DNA of 64,000 nucleotides from Paenibacillus sp. FSL H8-0332 (GTDB lineage: Bacteria; Bacillota; Bacilli; Paenibacillales; Paenibacillaceae). The stretch is from the NCBI RefSeq assembly GCF_037963835.1, contig NZ_CP150145.1, forward strand, positions 4,898,001-4,962,000. The letters are read 5' to 3'. Shown one piece after another: positions 1-8,217 of the stretch. A model generated the notes under the pieces. The model was not told the origin of the DNA, searched no databases, and saw nothing but the letters and a program-made list of their open reading frames with translations. How positions within the stretch are numbered: the first letter of the stretch is position 1; the number at the start of each line of letters is the position of its first letter. The position numbers and the translations under genes are program-made.

Positions 1-310
1 AATAATAATCGACTGGCAGATCTTTGCCTGTTCCATATCCGTCATGATCCGCACTCATTCCCAGATAAGGTCTGGAACTCGTTCCACGGAAATTAGCGGG
101 CTTACTGCCCATCGTACCGAAATTCCCCCAGTTGCTTATCCCCAGTTCAATGAATTTGCCTCCCAGGAAAAGCTCTGTTCCGCCTTCCCCGCCATAGGCA
201 GCCCTTGCTCCCCAATCTGTTGAATCTGCATGTACAGCCAGGGGTGCAGGAAACATAGACAGGATCATTGTGGGCACCATTAGCAGTGCGAGCAGCTTCT
301 TACGCTTCAT
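1..310 (-). CDS. Exported protein, N-terminal part only (runs off left edge)
   Basis: The gene begins at an ATG at 308-310 and reads leftward out of the window, so only about 103 residues are visible. They start MKRKKLLALLMVPTMILSMF followed by an Ala-x-Ala site (AVHADS), a clear Sec signal peptide with cleavage near residue 28. The mature start is rich in Gly and aromatic residues (GGEGGTELFLGGKFIELG, then a run with Asn-Trp-Gly). Similar openings occur in large secreted cell-surface proteins of Paenibacillus, but I cannot assign a family from this fragment. It lies downstream of treR on the same strand and is separated from it by a terminator, so it is probably its own transcription unit. 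Confidence 0.8.
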   Translation of the reverse strand, partial: MKRKKLLALLMVPTMILSMFPAPLAVHADSTDWGARAAYGGEGGTELFLGGKFIELGISNWGNFGTMGSKPANFRGTSSRPYLGMSADHDGYGTGKDLPVDYY

Positions 311-424
311 TGTCTCACTCCATTCTTCATCATTGAAATGCAAGCCTATACCTAATAAAAGCAAATCATTCTCACAAAATTCTCACAAACGATCGAAAAT
401 TGTCGGCAATTCCTACAAAAAGTC

Positions 425-469
425 ATAAAAAAGAAGCAGAGCGCACGATTATACGTGAACGCCCTGCCT
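425..469 (-). terminator. Terminator of the treR transcript
   Basis: On the minus strand GCAGGGCG and CACG pair with CGTG and CGCTCTGC around a TATAAT loop. A run of T with one C follows. It lies about 60 nt beyond the treR stop codon. Confidence 0.75.
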
Positions 470-529
470 TATGGTGCTTCATATTCAGCTAGGTCAGGAA
501 TGCTTATCCGCCAGCCTGTTCCTGAGCAT

Positions 530-1249
530 TCACCGCCTAACCCTTCTGGCAAAATCCACAAATTGAAATTTGTCCAGCCGGTGCCGGGATTCCGTATATT
601 GAAACAGCACCGTATTCTCCAGATACACATAGTTCCGCACCACGACGATATGCAGGTATTGCTTCAGGTCCAGCAGGCGCTGATCCTCCCCGGTCGAGGG
701 CTCAACGGAAATCAGCTTTTTGGCATAACTGATCTTAAGACCCAGATCCGTCTCCAGATATTCATAAATAGAGCCTGCTGCGATCTCCTTGCTGAGGAAG
801 GGAACGATATCGGACCGGAAATAGTCCTTGTCCAGAATAATCCGCTCGCCTTCAATCTCTCTGGCACGGATCACCTTCCACACCGGAGTCTCTTCGGCGA
901 TATGCAGTTGTCTGGCCAGCAGGGAGCCTGCCGGCTCCAGGACCGTCTCCTCCACCAGTGTCCGCGAGGGAACCCCCAGCGTCCCGGACATTTCCTGAAA
1001 TGAAATCAGTCCGGTCACCGGGAAATCCAGCCTCGTCATATCCAGCACGAACGAGCCTTTGCCTTTGATCTTGTTAATATAGCCCTCACGGAACAAGAGA
1101 TTCAGCGCCTTGCGCACCGTCTCCCGCGAAGTCTTATAAGCCTCCGCCAGCTCACTCTCGGAGGGCAGCTTGGTTCCGGGCGCAAGCTGGCCGGAATGAA
1201 TACGGTTGCTATATTCCGTATAGATCTGTAAATATATATTCTCTCTCAT
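530..1249 (-). CDS. treR: Trehalose operon repressor, GntR family
   Basis: A 239-residue GntR/HutC-type regulator. Residues 1-70 form the winged helix-turn-helix (GTKLPSESELAEAYKTSRET is the typical helix-turn-helix stretch) and about 90-235 form the UTRA effector domain. In Bacillus subtilis TreR binds trehalose-6-phosphate and releases its operators. The position after treP and treA and the TreR-type palindromes upstream of treA support this identity over other GntR/UTRA members. The ATG has a GGGCGGTGAT ribosome site. A terminator hairpin sits between treP and treR, so TreR may come from read-through or from its own weak promoter in the 130-nt gap. Confidence 0.9.
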   Translation of the reverse strand: MRENIYLQIYTEYSNRIHSGQLAPGTKLPSESELAEAYKTSRETVRKALNLLFREGYINKIKGKGSFVLDMTRLDFPVTGLISFQEMSGTLGVPSRTLVEETVLEPAGSLLARQLHIAEETPVWKVIRAREIEGERIILDKDYFRSDIVPFLSKEIAAGSIYEYLETDLGLKISYAKKLISVEPSTGEDQRLLDLKQYLHIVVVRNYVYLENTVLFQYTESRHRLDKFQFVDFARRVRR

Positions 1250-1318
1250 TTATAATCACCGCCCTATATTGTAACACGCCCTGGCTGCAGGACAGAGTAT
1301 ATAATTCTTATAATTGTA

Positions 1319-1342
1319 GAAAAACAGCCCCGCAGGGCTGTC
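1319..1342 (-). terminator. Hairpin between treP and treR
   Basis: A perfect 7-bp stem, ACAGCCC/GGGCTGT, with a 4-nt loop is followed on the minus strand by five T residues. It should end or attenuate treA-treP transcription before treR. Confidence 0.75.
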
Positions 1343-1378
1343 CTCCATTCCTTATATTGTATGCCTGATCCGCTCAGC

Positions 1379-3364
1379 TCAACCCTTCAGGTGAACGGTC
1401 AGAATGCTTGTCTGTTTCGCGGTGGCAGGTCCGGTCCGCTCCTCAATCCGCTCCACCATCTCCTGCCCGGCAGGGATAATGATTGGAGTGATTAATGGAT
1501 ATCCTGCGGCGCGGATGGCCTCCATATCGAATTCCAGGAGAAGCTCCCCGGCTTGTACCTTATCGCCACTCTCCTTGCGCGCTTTGAACCCTTCGCCTTT
1601 TAGCGACACGGTGTTAATCCCGACATGGATCAGCACCTGGACTCCGCTGGCGTGCTCCAGAATCAGCGCGTGCTTGCTCTTAATCACATGGGCAACGGTA
1701 GCATCGAATGGAGCGAATACCTTGCCCTCCGATGGTTCAATGGCAATCCCGTCACCCATTTGCTTCTCGGCAAAAGCAGGATCAGGAACCTGCTCCAGCG
1801 GTACCGCAGTTCCGCTCAGCGGTGACGCCAGCTCCAGAATATTCACTGGCTCCTGCTCCTGCGAGCCTTGAACGGAGCTGCGGCTGTTCAGTTCCCCGCT
1901 TTTGGCCGCAGGCTTAGCATCCGTCAGGTCTGTTGTCTCTGACGGGCTTTTCGCTGCACGCTGCACAACTGCCCGGCCATACAGCACCGTGGCAACAAAC
2001 GGCACAATCAGTACAATCGCCATCCCGATGAAGAATACGCCCCACTGGTTAGGGAAGATCGACAGGAAGCCGGGAATCCCGCCTACCCCAATGGAAGTGG
2101 CCCGGACCTGATTCACGGTGAGCAGCACACCGGCTATTGCGGAGCCGATCATTCCGAAGATGAACGGATAGCGGTAGCGGATATTCACCCCGAAGATCGC
2201 AGGCTCAGTGACTCCAAGGAAGGCCGAGACGGAGGAGGTCACCGCCAGCCCTTTCGTCTTCTGTTCTCTAATCACGAACATCATAGCGAGTGCGGCCGCC
2301 CCCTGGGCAATGTTGGAGAGCGCCAGCATCGGCCAGAGGAAGGTACCACCTTCGCTGCCGATTAGCTGAACATCCACGGCCAGGAAGGTGTGATGCATGC
2401 CCGTAATGACCAGCAACGAATAGAATCCGCCGTAGATTAAGCCGCCGAGTATGGCGAAATGATCGAAAACATAGATCAGCCCGGAGGTAATGGCATTCGC
2501 AATGCCGAACGTAACCGGTCCGATGATGGTGAAGGCTAGGAACCCTGTAATCAGCAGAGTCACGGGTGCGACCACGAGCAATTTGATCGAATCATGGACC
2601 CGCTTATCCAGGAATTTCTCAATGCTGGCCAGAATATAGGCCGATACCAGGACCGGCAGGACCTGCCCCTGATAACCGATCCGCTCCAGATGCCAGCCGA
2701 ACAGATTCCAGGTTGGAACCGTCCCTTCCGTAGAAGCGTTAGCATAGCTGTAAGCACTTAATAAGTCTGGATGCACCAGAATCAGACCCAGCACAATCCC
2801 AAGCAGCGGACTGCCCCCGAAGCGGGTCACGGCGGCCCAGCCGATCAGCGCAGGCAAGAAGGTAAACGCCGTGCTGGCAATCGTATTGATGATCGCTGCA
2901 ATATCTTTCCACTGCGGATAGACATCCACCAGTGACTGGCTGAAGAAGATCCCCGGGCCGGTCAGCAGGTTATTGATCCCCAAAAGCAGACCCGCCGTAA
3001 CGATGGCCGGAAGAATTGGAATGAAAATATCGGCCAGTGTCTTGATCGCCCGCTGAAGCGGGTTCTGCTTGCGGGCAGCGGCTGATTTCACCTCATCCTT
3101 GGAGGAGCGGGAGCCGCCGGTCAGTTGAATCATCTCGTCATATACTTTATCTACCGTGCCCGGACCGATTACAATCTGGAATTGCCCCTGGGAAGAGAAT
3201 TGTCCTTTCACGAGGTCATTTGCGTCCAGCGCCGCCGAATCTACCTTACTCTCGTCATAGAGTGAGAATCTTAGCCGGGTCACACAATGCGTCGCAACCT
3301 CAATATTCTCCTTGCCTCCAACCGCCCGGACAATCTCTTCAACATTTTTGCGGTCTATAGCCAT
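1379..3364 (-). CDS. treP: PTS trehalose-specific EIIBCA permease
   Basis: A 661-residue membrane phosphotransferase that imports trehalose and phosphorylates it to trehalose-6-phosphate. EIIB covers about residues 1-85, with phospho-accepting Cys27 in THCVTRLRF. EIIC (multi-spanning) covers about 105-465. A linker of about 40 residues follows, then a C-terminal EIIA of the glucose type (about 510-661) with the His pair around 570 and 580 (ILEHASG, LIHVGINTV). The B. subtilis TreP, about 470 residues, lacks EIIA and borrows it from another permease, so this protein is the self-contained form. The ATG follows an AGGAG site. It lies 92 nt after treA in the same operon. Confidence 0.92.
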   Translation of the reverse strand: MAIDRKNVEEIVRAVGGKENIEVATHCVTRLRFSLYDESKVDSAALDANDLVKGQFSSQGQFQIVIGPGTVDKVYDEMIQLTGGSRSSKDEVKSAAARKQNPLQRAIKTLADIFIPILPAIVTAGLLLGINNLLTGPGIFFSQSLVDVYPQWKDIAAIINTIASTAFTFLPALIGWAAVTRFGGSPLLGIVLGLILVHPDLLSAYSYANASTEGTVPTWNLFGWHLERIGYQGQVLPVLVSAYILASIEKFLDKRVHDSIKLLVVAPVTLLITGFLAFTIIGPVTFGIANAITSGLIYVFDHFAILGGLIYGGFYSLLVITGMHHTFLAVDVQLIGSEGGTFLWPMLALSNIAQGAAALAMMFVIREQKTKGLAVTSSVSAFLGVTEPAIFGVNIRYRYPFIFGMIGSAIAGVLLTVNQVRATSIGVGGIPGFLSIFPNQWGVFFIGMAIVLIVPFVATVLYGRAVVQRAAKSPSETTDLTDAKPAAKSGELNSRSSVQGSQEQEPVNILELASPLSGTAVPLEQVPDPAFAEKQMGDGIAIEPSEGKVFAPFDATVAHVIKSKHALILEHASGVQVLIHVGINTVSLKGEGFKARKESGDKVQAGELLLEFDMEAIRAAGYPLITPIIIPAGQEMVERIEERTGPATAKQTSILTVHLKG

Positions 3365-3456
3365 ATTTTCACTCCTCGCGTAGTTGATAAATGCTTAGTT
3401 GATATTGCTTTTGTTGATATTGCTTCTATAAGTATATTTCCTTAGGAATGGCTTCC

Positions 3457-5166
3457 TCAGTTCTGACTAATCAGCCACATATATGAGGCGTACGGGCTTA
3501 ACCGCAGCTCTTGCGTGAATGCAAGATCCTCTCCCGTATTGCCGAGCAGAAGCTTGTCTTGACCCGCTGCGCTTAAGTCTGCCCAGTGATGATCCGCGAG
3601 CCGGAAGGTGATTTCCTTACTGCTGAAGTTCGAGACCACCACCAGCGCCTCGCCGTCCCCCATCCGTGCATAAGCGAACACCTCGGGATGTGCTTCGTCC
3701 AGTCTGCGGTAGATGCCGTCGGTGAAGACCGCATGCGCCTTTCGCAGAGCGATCAGCTTGCGGTAGTGATGGAAGATGGAATCGGGCAGTTCCCGCTCCT
3801 TCTGCACATTGATGTCCGGATACCGCTCATCCACTTTTAGCCAAGGAGTCCCGGTGGTGAAGCCTGCATTCACGCTGTCATCCCACTGCATTGGCGTCCT
3901 TGAGTTGTCCCTTGAACGTTCCTGCAGAATCGCGAGGGCCTCCCCGGGGCTTGCTCCCTGCTCACACAGAATCCGGTACATATTCAGCGACTCGATATCA
4001 CGGAATTCTTCAATACCCCGCCACTTGGGATTCGGCATCCCGATTTCTTCACCCTGATAGACATACGGTGTCCCCTGAAGTCCATGCAGTGTGGTCGCCA
4101 GCAGCTTGGCGCTCTCCTCGCGGTACGCCGTGTCATCTGTGAACCGGGAGAGCGCGCGAGGCTGATCGTGATTGTTGAAAAATAAAGCGTTCCAGCCCCC
4201 GCCCTCCTGCATCCCGCTCTGCCACTCGCTGAACAGCCGCTTGAGTGCTTCGAAATCATAAGGCATTAGCTCCCACTTCCGGCCGTTCGGATAATCCACC
4301 TTCAGATGATGGAAGTTGAAGGTCATAGAGAATTCACGCCGCTCAGGATTGGAATAACGAATGCACTGCTCAAGTGTCGTAGAGGACATCTCACCGACCG
4401 TAACCAGCTCATGCGGGCCAAATACCTCGTCGTACATTGCCCGGATGTATTCGTGGACCCGTGGACCGTCTGTGTAATACTTCCGTCCGTCGCCCGGCGG
4501 CACACTCCCGTCATCATCCGGGAAACGCTGGTCCTTGGAGATTAAGTTAATGACGTCCATACGGAAGCCGTCCACCCCTTTGCGGGCCCAGAACAGCATC
4601 ATCTCGTTCACCGCTAGGCGGACCTGCTCGTTCTCCCAGTTCAAATCCGCCTGAGTCTTGTCGAACAGGGTCAGGTAATATTGGCCTGACGCCTCATCGT
4701 ACTGCCAGGCGGGACCGCCGAACTTCGACTGCCAATTGTTCGGTACTCCTCCGCCTGGCGCCGGGTCCTTCCAGATATAATAATCGTGGTACGGATTATC
4801 CGGGCTGGAGATCGCCTGCTTGAACCACTTATGCTCTGTCGAGGTATGGTTGACTACGATATCCGTCATGAGCTTCATTCCGCGCCGGTGCAGCTCCTCC
4901 ACAAGCTCGTCAAAATCCTCCATCGTACCGAAATCCGGGTTAATCCGCTCATAGTCGGCAACATCGTAACCGTTATCATGTCCGGGCGAGACATATACCG
5001 GCTGCAGCCAGACGATATCAATCCCCAGCTCCTGCAAATAATCCAGCTTCTCCGTCAGACCTCTTATATCTCCTGTTCCGATACCCGTCGTATCCTTGAA
5101 ACTCTTCGGGTACACCTGATACACTGTGGACCGCCGCCACCATTCCGAATGCCGGGCTTGGCTCAA
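3457..5166 (-). CDS. treA: Alpha,alpha-phosphotrehalase (GH13)
   Basis: The enzyme hydrolyses trehalose-6-phosphate to glucose and glucose-6-phosphate in the cytoplasm. GH13 landmarks are present: the nucleophile Asp in GFRMDVINL, the acid/base Glu in VGEMSS and the transition-state Asp in NNHDQPR. The N-terminus SEWWRRSTVYQVYPKSFKDT matches the family start. The reading frame is open to 5226, but the ATGs at 5226 and 5181 have no well-placed ribosome site. TTG at 5166 has GGAGG 8 nt upstream and gives 569 residues, close to the roughly 560 usual for TreA, so I chose it. This is the first gene of treA-treP(-treR), under two TreR palindromes. Confidence 0.93.
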   Translation of the reverse strand: MSQARHSEWWRRSTVYQVYPKSFKDTTGIGTGDIRGLTEKLDYLQELGIDIVWLQPVYVSPGHDNGYDVADYERINPDFGTMEDFDELVEELHRRGMKLMTDIVVNHTSTEHKWFKQAISSPDNPYHDYYIWKDPAPGGGVPNNWQSKFGGPAWQYDEASGQYYLTLFDKTQADLNWENEQVRLAVNEMMLFWARKGVDGFRMDVINLISKDQRFPDDDGSVPPGDGRKYYTDGPRVHEYIRAMYDEVFGPHELVTVGEMSSTTLEQCIRYSNPERREFSMTFNFHHLKVDYPNGRKWELMPYDFEALKRLFSEWQSGMQEGGGWNALFFNNHDQPRALSRFTDDTAYREESAKLLATTLHGLQGTPYVYQGEEIGMPNPKWRGIEEFRDIESLNMYRILCEQGASPGEALAILQERSRDNSRTPMQWDDSVNAGFTTGTPWLKVDERYPDINVQKERELPDSIFHHYRKLIALRKAHAVFTDGIYRRLDEAHPEVFAYARMGDGEALVVVSNFSSKEITFRLADHHWADLSAAGQDKLLLGNTGEDLAFTQELRLSPYASYMWLISQN

Positions 5167-5234
5167 AGTTAGCACCTCCATGTAGATTTCTGTGTTGTCC
5201 TCCAGCAAAAATCGCTTTATTGTCATTCATTACA

Positions 5235-5248
5235 CTTGTATATACAAG
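5235..5248. promoter_or_regulatory. TreR operator O1
   Basis: A perfect palindrome, CTTGTATATACAAG, carrying the TTGTATATACAA core known for TreR of B. subtilis. It lies just downstream of the predicted transcription start of treA, where bound repressor would block elongation or initiation. Confidence 0.85.
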
Positions 5249-5264
5249 ATCAAACACCTCACAC

Positions 5265-5293
5265 AGTGTAAACCTGTATATACAGGTTGTCAA
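5265..5293 (-). promoter_or_regulatory. Sigma-A promoter of the tre operon
   Basis: On the minus strand there is TTGACA (5293-5288), a 17-nt spacer and TACACT (5270-5265). The expected start of transcription is near 5258, leaving roughly 90 nt of leader before the TTG start of treA. Confidence 0.8.
5271..5288. promoter_or_regulatory. TreR operator O2 inside the promoter spacer
   Basis: A perfect 18-bp palindrome, AACCTGTATATACAGGTT, 38 bp centre-to-centre from O1. It fills the 17-nt spacer between the -35 and -10 elements of the treA promoter and overlaps the last -35 base. Confidence 0.85.
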
Positions 5294-5693
5294 TATGGCT
5301 GACTATTGGAAGATGTTGCAGAGTTGACTAGCTGACTATTGGAGGATGATGCATAGTAATACTGACTGCCATGAGCGAACTGCAGTCGCAGCATTGCTGC
5401 CGCCAGCTCAAATCAGGTTACCAATTATCCTTGCGGAGTATAATTAGCAGGTGAATTAACGGGTGATTTAGTGGGTGGATCAGGGAGTGGATAAGTAGCT
5501 GGCCCAGCATGGGATTAACGGGTGATTTGGTAGATGGTGGAGTGGTAGATAGTTAGTTACTGGGTAGGTAGTTGATTGGTAGTTGGCGGCAGGAAGCTCG
5601 CGGATATAAGGTCAGCAGGTGGAAATTGTACATTTAAATTCCGTCAAATAGGCTTCAGAGGGAATTTAATTGGATAAATAGGGCATTTGAAGC
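5294..5693. other. Non-coding spacer with short direct repeats
   Basis: No supportable gene. It has a direct repeat of about 18 nt (GCTGACTATTGGARGATG near 5298 and 5331), a second one (ATTAACGGGTGATTTRGT near 5457 and 5515) and a G/T-rich stretch with many GGTAG/GGTGG words at 5455-5590. The region looks like decaying or slippage-prone sequence. Confidence 0.5.
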
Positions 5694-5771
5694 AAAATTA
5701 AATGTACTTTTTCCACTCGTTGTCCTACTTTTGTATTTCTGCGTTAAAGCAAGTGCCCTTTTTCCACTTGC
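5694..5771. repeat. Dispersed intergenic repeat, copy 1
   Basis: Two related words, TGTACTTTTTCCA (from 5703) and AAGTGCCCTTTTTCCA (from 5751), are spaced 48 nt start to start. The same pair with the same 48-nt spacing occurs at 22082-22152 with unrelated spacer sequence. Confidence 0.55.
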
Positions 5772-5897
5772 TTCAAGCAGGCCGCAACGGAGCGGTGGCG
5801 AGGCGAGGGACAACGACTTTGTTCCGCAGTTGGCGCGACGAAGTGCACAGCTGATTGCCCTCCCCCTTCTCCATTCGTCTACTTCTGGCGGCATCCG

Positions 5898-6020
5898 GCA
5901 TAATGAGGTGCACTATTGCTCTTCATTGCCTCTTTTAGCCCGCTCTCACTGAATTCAGGTGCACTATTGCTCCTCCTTAGCTTATTTAGCACGCGTTAGG
6001 TGAATTCGAGTGCACTCTCA
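5898..6020. repeat. Tandem copies of an AGGTGCACTATTGCTC word
   Basis: AGGTGCACTATTGCTC occurs at about 5906 and again at about 5956, and a degenerate third copy (GAGTGCACTCT) follows near 6009, roughly 50 nt apart. A related word, AGGTGCATTAGTGCCC, is found near 27780. Function unknown. Confidence 0.5.
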
Positions 6021-6035
6021 TAATTTCCCAAACAA

Positions 6036-6082
6036 TAAAAAAACAGCGCCCCCTCCCCGAATGCCGGAGACAGAAACGCTGC
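6036..6082 (-). terminator. Terminator downstream of the Gfo/Idh gene
   Basis: On the minus strand a stem CAGCG/CGCTG with an inner CTCC/GGAG pair is followed by seven T residues. Confidence 0.65.
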
Positions 6083-6094
6083 CTATTACTAGCC

Positions 6095-6204
6095 CTCTTT
6101 ACCTCACCGTACCTCTTTATACCTCTTTGAATCTCTTTGAATCTCTCTGTATCTTTCTATACCTCTTTTATCTCTTTATAACTCTATAACTCTCTTACTC
6201 TCGT
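6095..6204. repeat. Pyrimidine-rich imperfect tandem repeat
   Basis: About ten degenerate copies of ACCTCTTT / AATCTCTTT lie between the stop codon of the oxidoreductase gene and its terminator. On the transcript this is a purine-rich (GA) 3' untranslated tract. Confidence 0.55.
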
Positions 6205-7308
6205 TTACTCCAAATATCCCTTAATCAGTCCCGGAGCCAGCGGCTTCGGCTGCTCGCAGGTGGTGGTCAGCTCGGCATAGCGCTTCGAATCGGAGCTGGT
6301 ATGGAAGGCGTGCATGATCTCCAGCACATGATTCGCCAGCTCGCCATTTGCGCGCGGGGTCTCTCCGGTCTCGATGCAGCGGGCCATATCTGCCACGCCA
6401 ATGCCCCGGCTGTTGCCTTCATAGCTGTGAACCACCGGGATTTCCTTGAATTCCGGACTATGGGCCGGACGCAGCAGGATGGGTCCGCTGAAGGTATTCG
6501 GGTCCGGCACAATCAAGGTGCCCAGCGAGCCGTAGACTTCGATTCGCGGCAGCGTGCTGTGCCAGACATCGAAGCTGGTAATCATCGTAGCCACGGCACC
6601 GCTGGCGAACTGAATCGTTCCGGCCACATGCGTAGGCACTTCGACATCCACCACCTTGCCGAACTTCTTCTCACTCGTAATCGTCCGGGTGGGGAAGGAG
6701 GTTTTGGTCATGCCGCATACCGTAGTGGCCGGACCAAGCAAAGATACCAGAGCCGTCAGATAATACGGTCCCATATCGAACATCGGGCCGCCGCCGGCCT
6801 GGTAATAGAACTCAGGGTCCGGGTGCCAGCTCTCATGTCCGTGGCAGAGCATGAAGGCTGTCGCCGCTACCGGCTCTCCGATATATCCGTCCGCGATCAG
6901 CTTCGCGCAGGTCTGCAGGCCGGCTCCGAGGAAGGTGTCCGGCGCGCAGCCGATGAACAATCCTTTTTCCTTAGCCAGCTCCACCAATTCGCTCCCATGT
7001 TCAAGCGACAGGGATAGCGGCTTTTCCACATATACATGCTTGCCTGACAGCAGCGCCTGCTTACACACCTCGAAGTGGTAATTGGGCGTGGTCAGATTCA
7101 CGACAATCTCAATCTCCTCCGAAGCCAGCAGCTCCGCTGTCGTCCACACATTCGGAACCCCGTACTGTTCTGCGGCCTGCTGCGCCCGCTCCAGGTTAAG
7201 ATCCGAACAAGCGTAGACCTCTGTATTCTTGAAGGTTCCCGTCAAATTCTCAAAATAAATGCCGCTGATATTCCCGCAGCCGACAATCCCGATTTTTACT
7301 TTACGCAC
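6205..7308 (-). CDS. Gfo/Idh/MocA family oxidoreductase
   Basis: A 367-residue NAD(P)-dependent sugar dehydrogenase-like protein. The Rossmann fold at the N-terminus has GIVGCGNISG, and the catalytic-domain hallmark is EKPLSLSLEHG (the EKP motif) near residue 100. The substrate cannot be read from sequence; members oxidise or reduce sugars, inositols and related polyols. The frame is open to a GTG at 7320, but the GTG at 7308 (MRKVKIG) has AAGGTGG 8 nt upstream and matches the usual family start. It follows the ThuA gene closely and shares its transcript. ThuA proteins with Gfo/Idh partners are a known pairing in disaccharide 3-ketoglycoside metabolism. Confidence 0.88.
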   Translation of the reverse strand: MRKVKIGIVGCGNISGIYFENLTGTFKNTEVYACSDLNLERAQQAAEQYGVPNVWTTAELLASEEIEIVVNLTTPNYHFEVCKQALLSGKHVYVEKPLSLSLEHGSELVELAKEKGLFIGCAPDTFLGAGLQTCAKLIADGYIGEPVAATAFMLCHGHESWHPDPEFYYQAGGGPMFDMGPYYLTALVSLLGPATTVCGMTKTSFPTRTITSEKKFGKVVDVEVPTHVAGTIQFASGAVATMITSFDVWHSTLPRIEVYGSLGTLIVPDPNTFSGPILLRPAHSPEFKEIPVVHSYEGNSRGIGVADMARCIETGETPRANGELANHVLEIMHAFHTSSDSKRYAELTTTCEQPKPLAPGLIKGYLE

Positions 7309-7332
7309 GCTGTTTCCCACCTTGTCCTTCGT

Positions 7333-7992
7333 TTATTTGGCTGCCCACAAGAAGCCCCGGCGCATCAGTTCCTTGGCCTCCGGGATATCGAACACATCCG
7401 CATGATGTCCAAGCGCGTTATAGAATACCTTGCCCTGGCCCCATTTCTTCGTATAGACCACCGGCATTGTGATTACACCATTGGCCGAATGCTCCCCTTC
7501 ACTCATTACAAAAGTAGTGGTAGCCAGTACATTCACCGCCGGATCGACATGCAGATAATACTGCTCCGACTTCACCATGAAGTCCTGCATGCCTTCTACA
7601 ATCGGGCTGGAGCCGGATTTCACGATGTTCACTTCATAATCCACCCCATCGTTGAAGGGATGTGCCACCCATTGCGATCCGGTCAAAAATTGCCATTCCG
7701 TATTGGTACGGAAGGAGTCGCACATCCCGCCGTGACAGCCCGCGATGCCTACACCGGAAGCCACAGCCGCCAGAACCGCCGAGCACTGCTCCCCCTTGAT
7801 TTCGCCCATGGTCCAGACCGGTACAATCAGGTTCAGTGCCTTCAGCGCCTCCGCATCATTGAAGCTGTCCAGCGTATCAGAGACTTCAACCTCGAAGCCT
7901 TCATTCGTAAGGATATCTGCAAAAAGCGCCCCTACCTCATTCGGTTCATGCCCGTCCCATCCACCTTTTACAATCAATGCCTTCTTTGCCAT
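7333..7992 (-). CDS. ThuA domain protein (trehalose/disaccharide utilisation type)
   Basis: A 219-residue glutamine-amidotransferase-like ThuA protein. It has the family core GVGIAGCHGGMCDSFR around residues 85-100 and WVAHPFNDG after it. In rhizobia ThuA/ThuB degrade trehalose through 3-keto sugars; members elsewhere are linked to ketoglycoside chemistry. A good AAGGAGAG site precedes the ATG. It is the first gene of a two-gene operon with the oxidoreductase and is divergent from an AraC-type regulator that probably controls it. The nearby tre operon makes trehalose or a related glycoside a possible substrate, but this is inference. Confidence 0.87.
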   Translation of the reverse strand: MAKKALIVKGGWDGHEPNEVGALFADILTNEGFEVEVSDTLDSFNDAEALKALNLIVPVWTMGEIKGEQCSAVLAAVASGVGIAGCHGGMCDSFRTNTEWQFLTGSQWVAHPFNDGVDYEVNIVKSGSSPIVEGMQDFMVKSEQYYLHVDPAVNVLATTTFVMSEGEHSANGVITMPVVYTKKWGQGKVFYNALGHHADVFDIPEAKELMRRGFLWAAK

Positions 7993-8217
7993 ATCAAACT
8001 CTCCTTTTTGTCCTATTTATCCAAGTTTGGGTTATAGATTGATTCAGATCAGGTCTTCCTGAAGAAATTGTAATCCATTACGAGCCTTCTTGCTCGTCAT
8101 TTTGCTTGTAGGAATGGTCATTTTTTGCTAAATTTAAGACTACATTATGCACAAAGCATCTAATCACTGAAACCGCTTCCTGCTGAACATCCGGGAAGGA
8201 CGAGAACAGGAGTAACC
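7993..8217. promoter_or_regulatory. Divergent control region of thuA-like operon and araC-like gene
   Basis: A 225-bp region between two divergent genes. It holds a weak cre-like word (TGAAACCGCTTCCT at 8168) and no clear inverted repeat. Binding sites for the AraC-type regulator are expected here but cannot be picked out by eye. Confidence 0.4.

Noticed and set aside
5655..5952. Short frames of 70-80 codons on both strands in the tre spacer
   Set aside because: They overlap dispersed repeats, have no ribosome site and have no protein-like composition.
7075..8037. 320-residue frame opposite the ThuA and oxidoreductase genes
   Set aside because: Shadow of two real genes, with composition rich in Arg and His and no recognisable motif.
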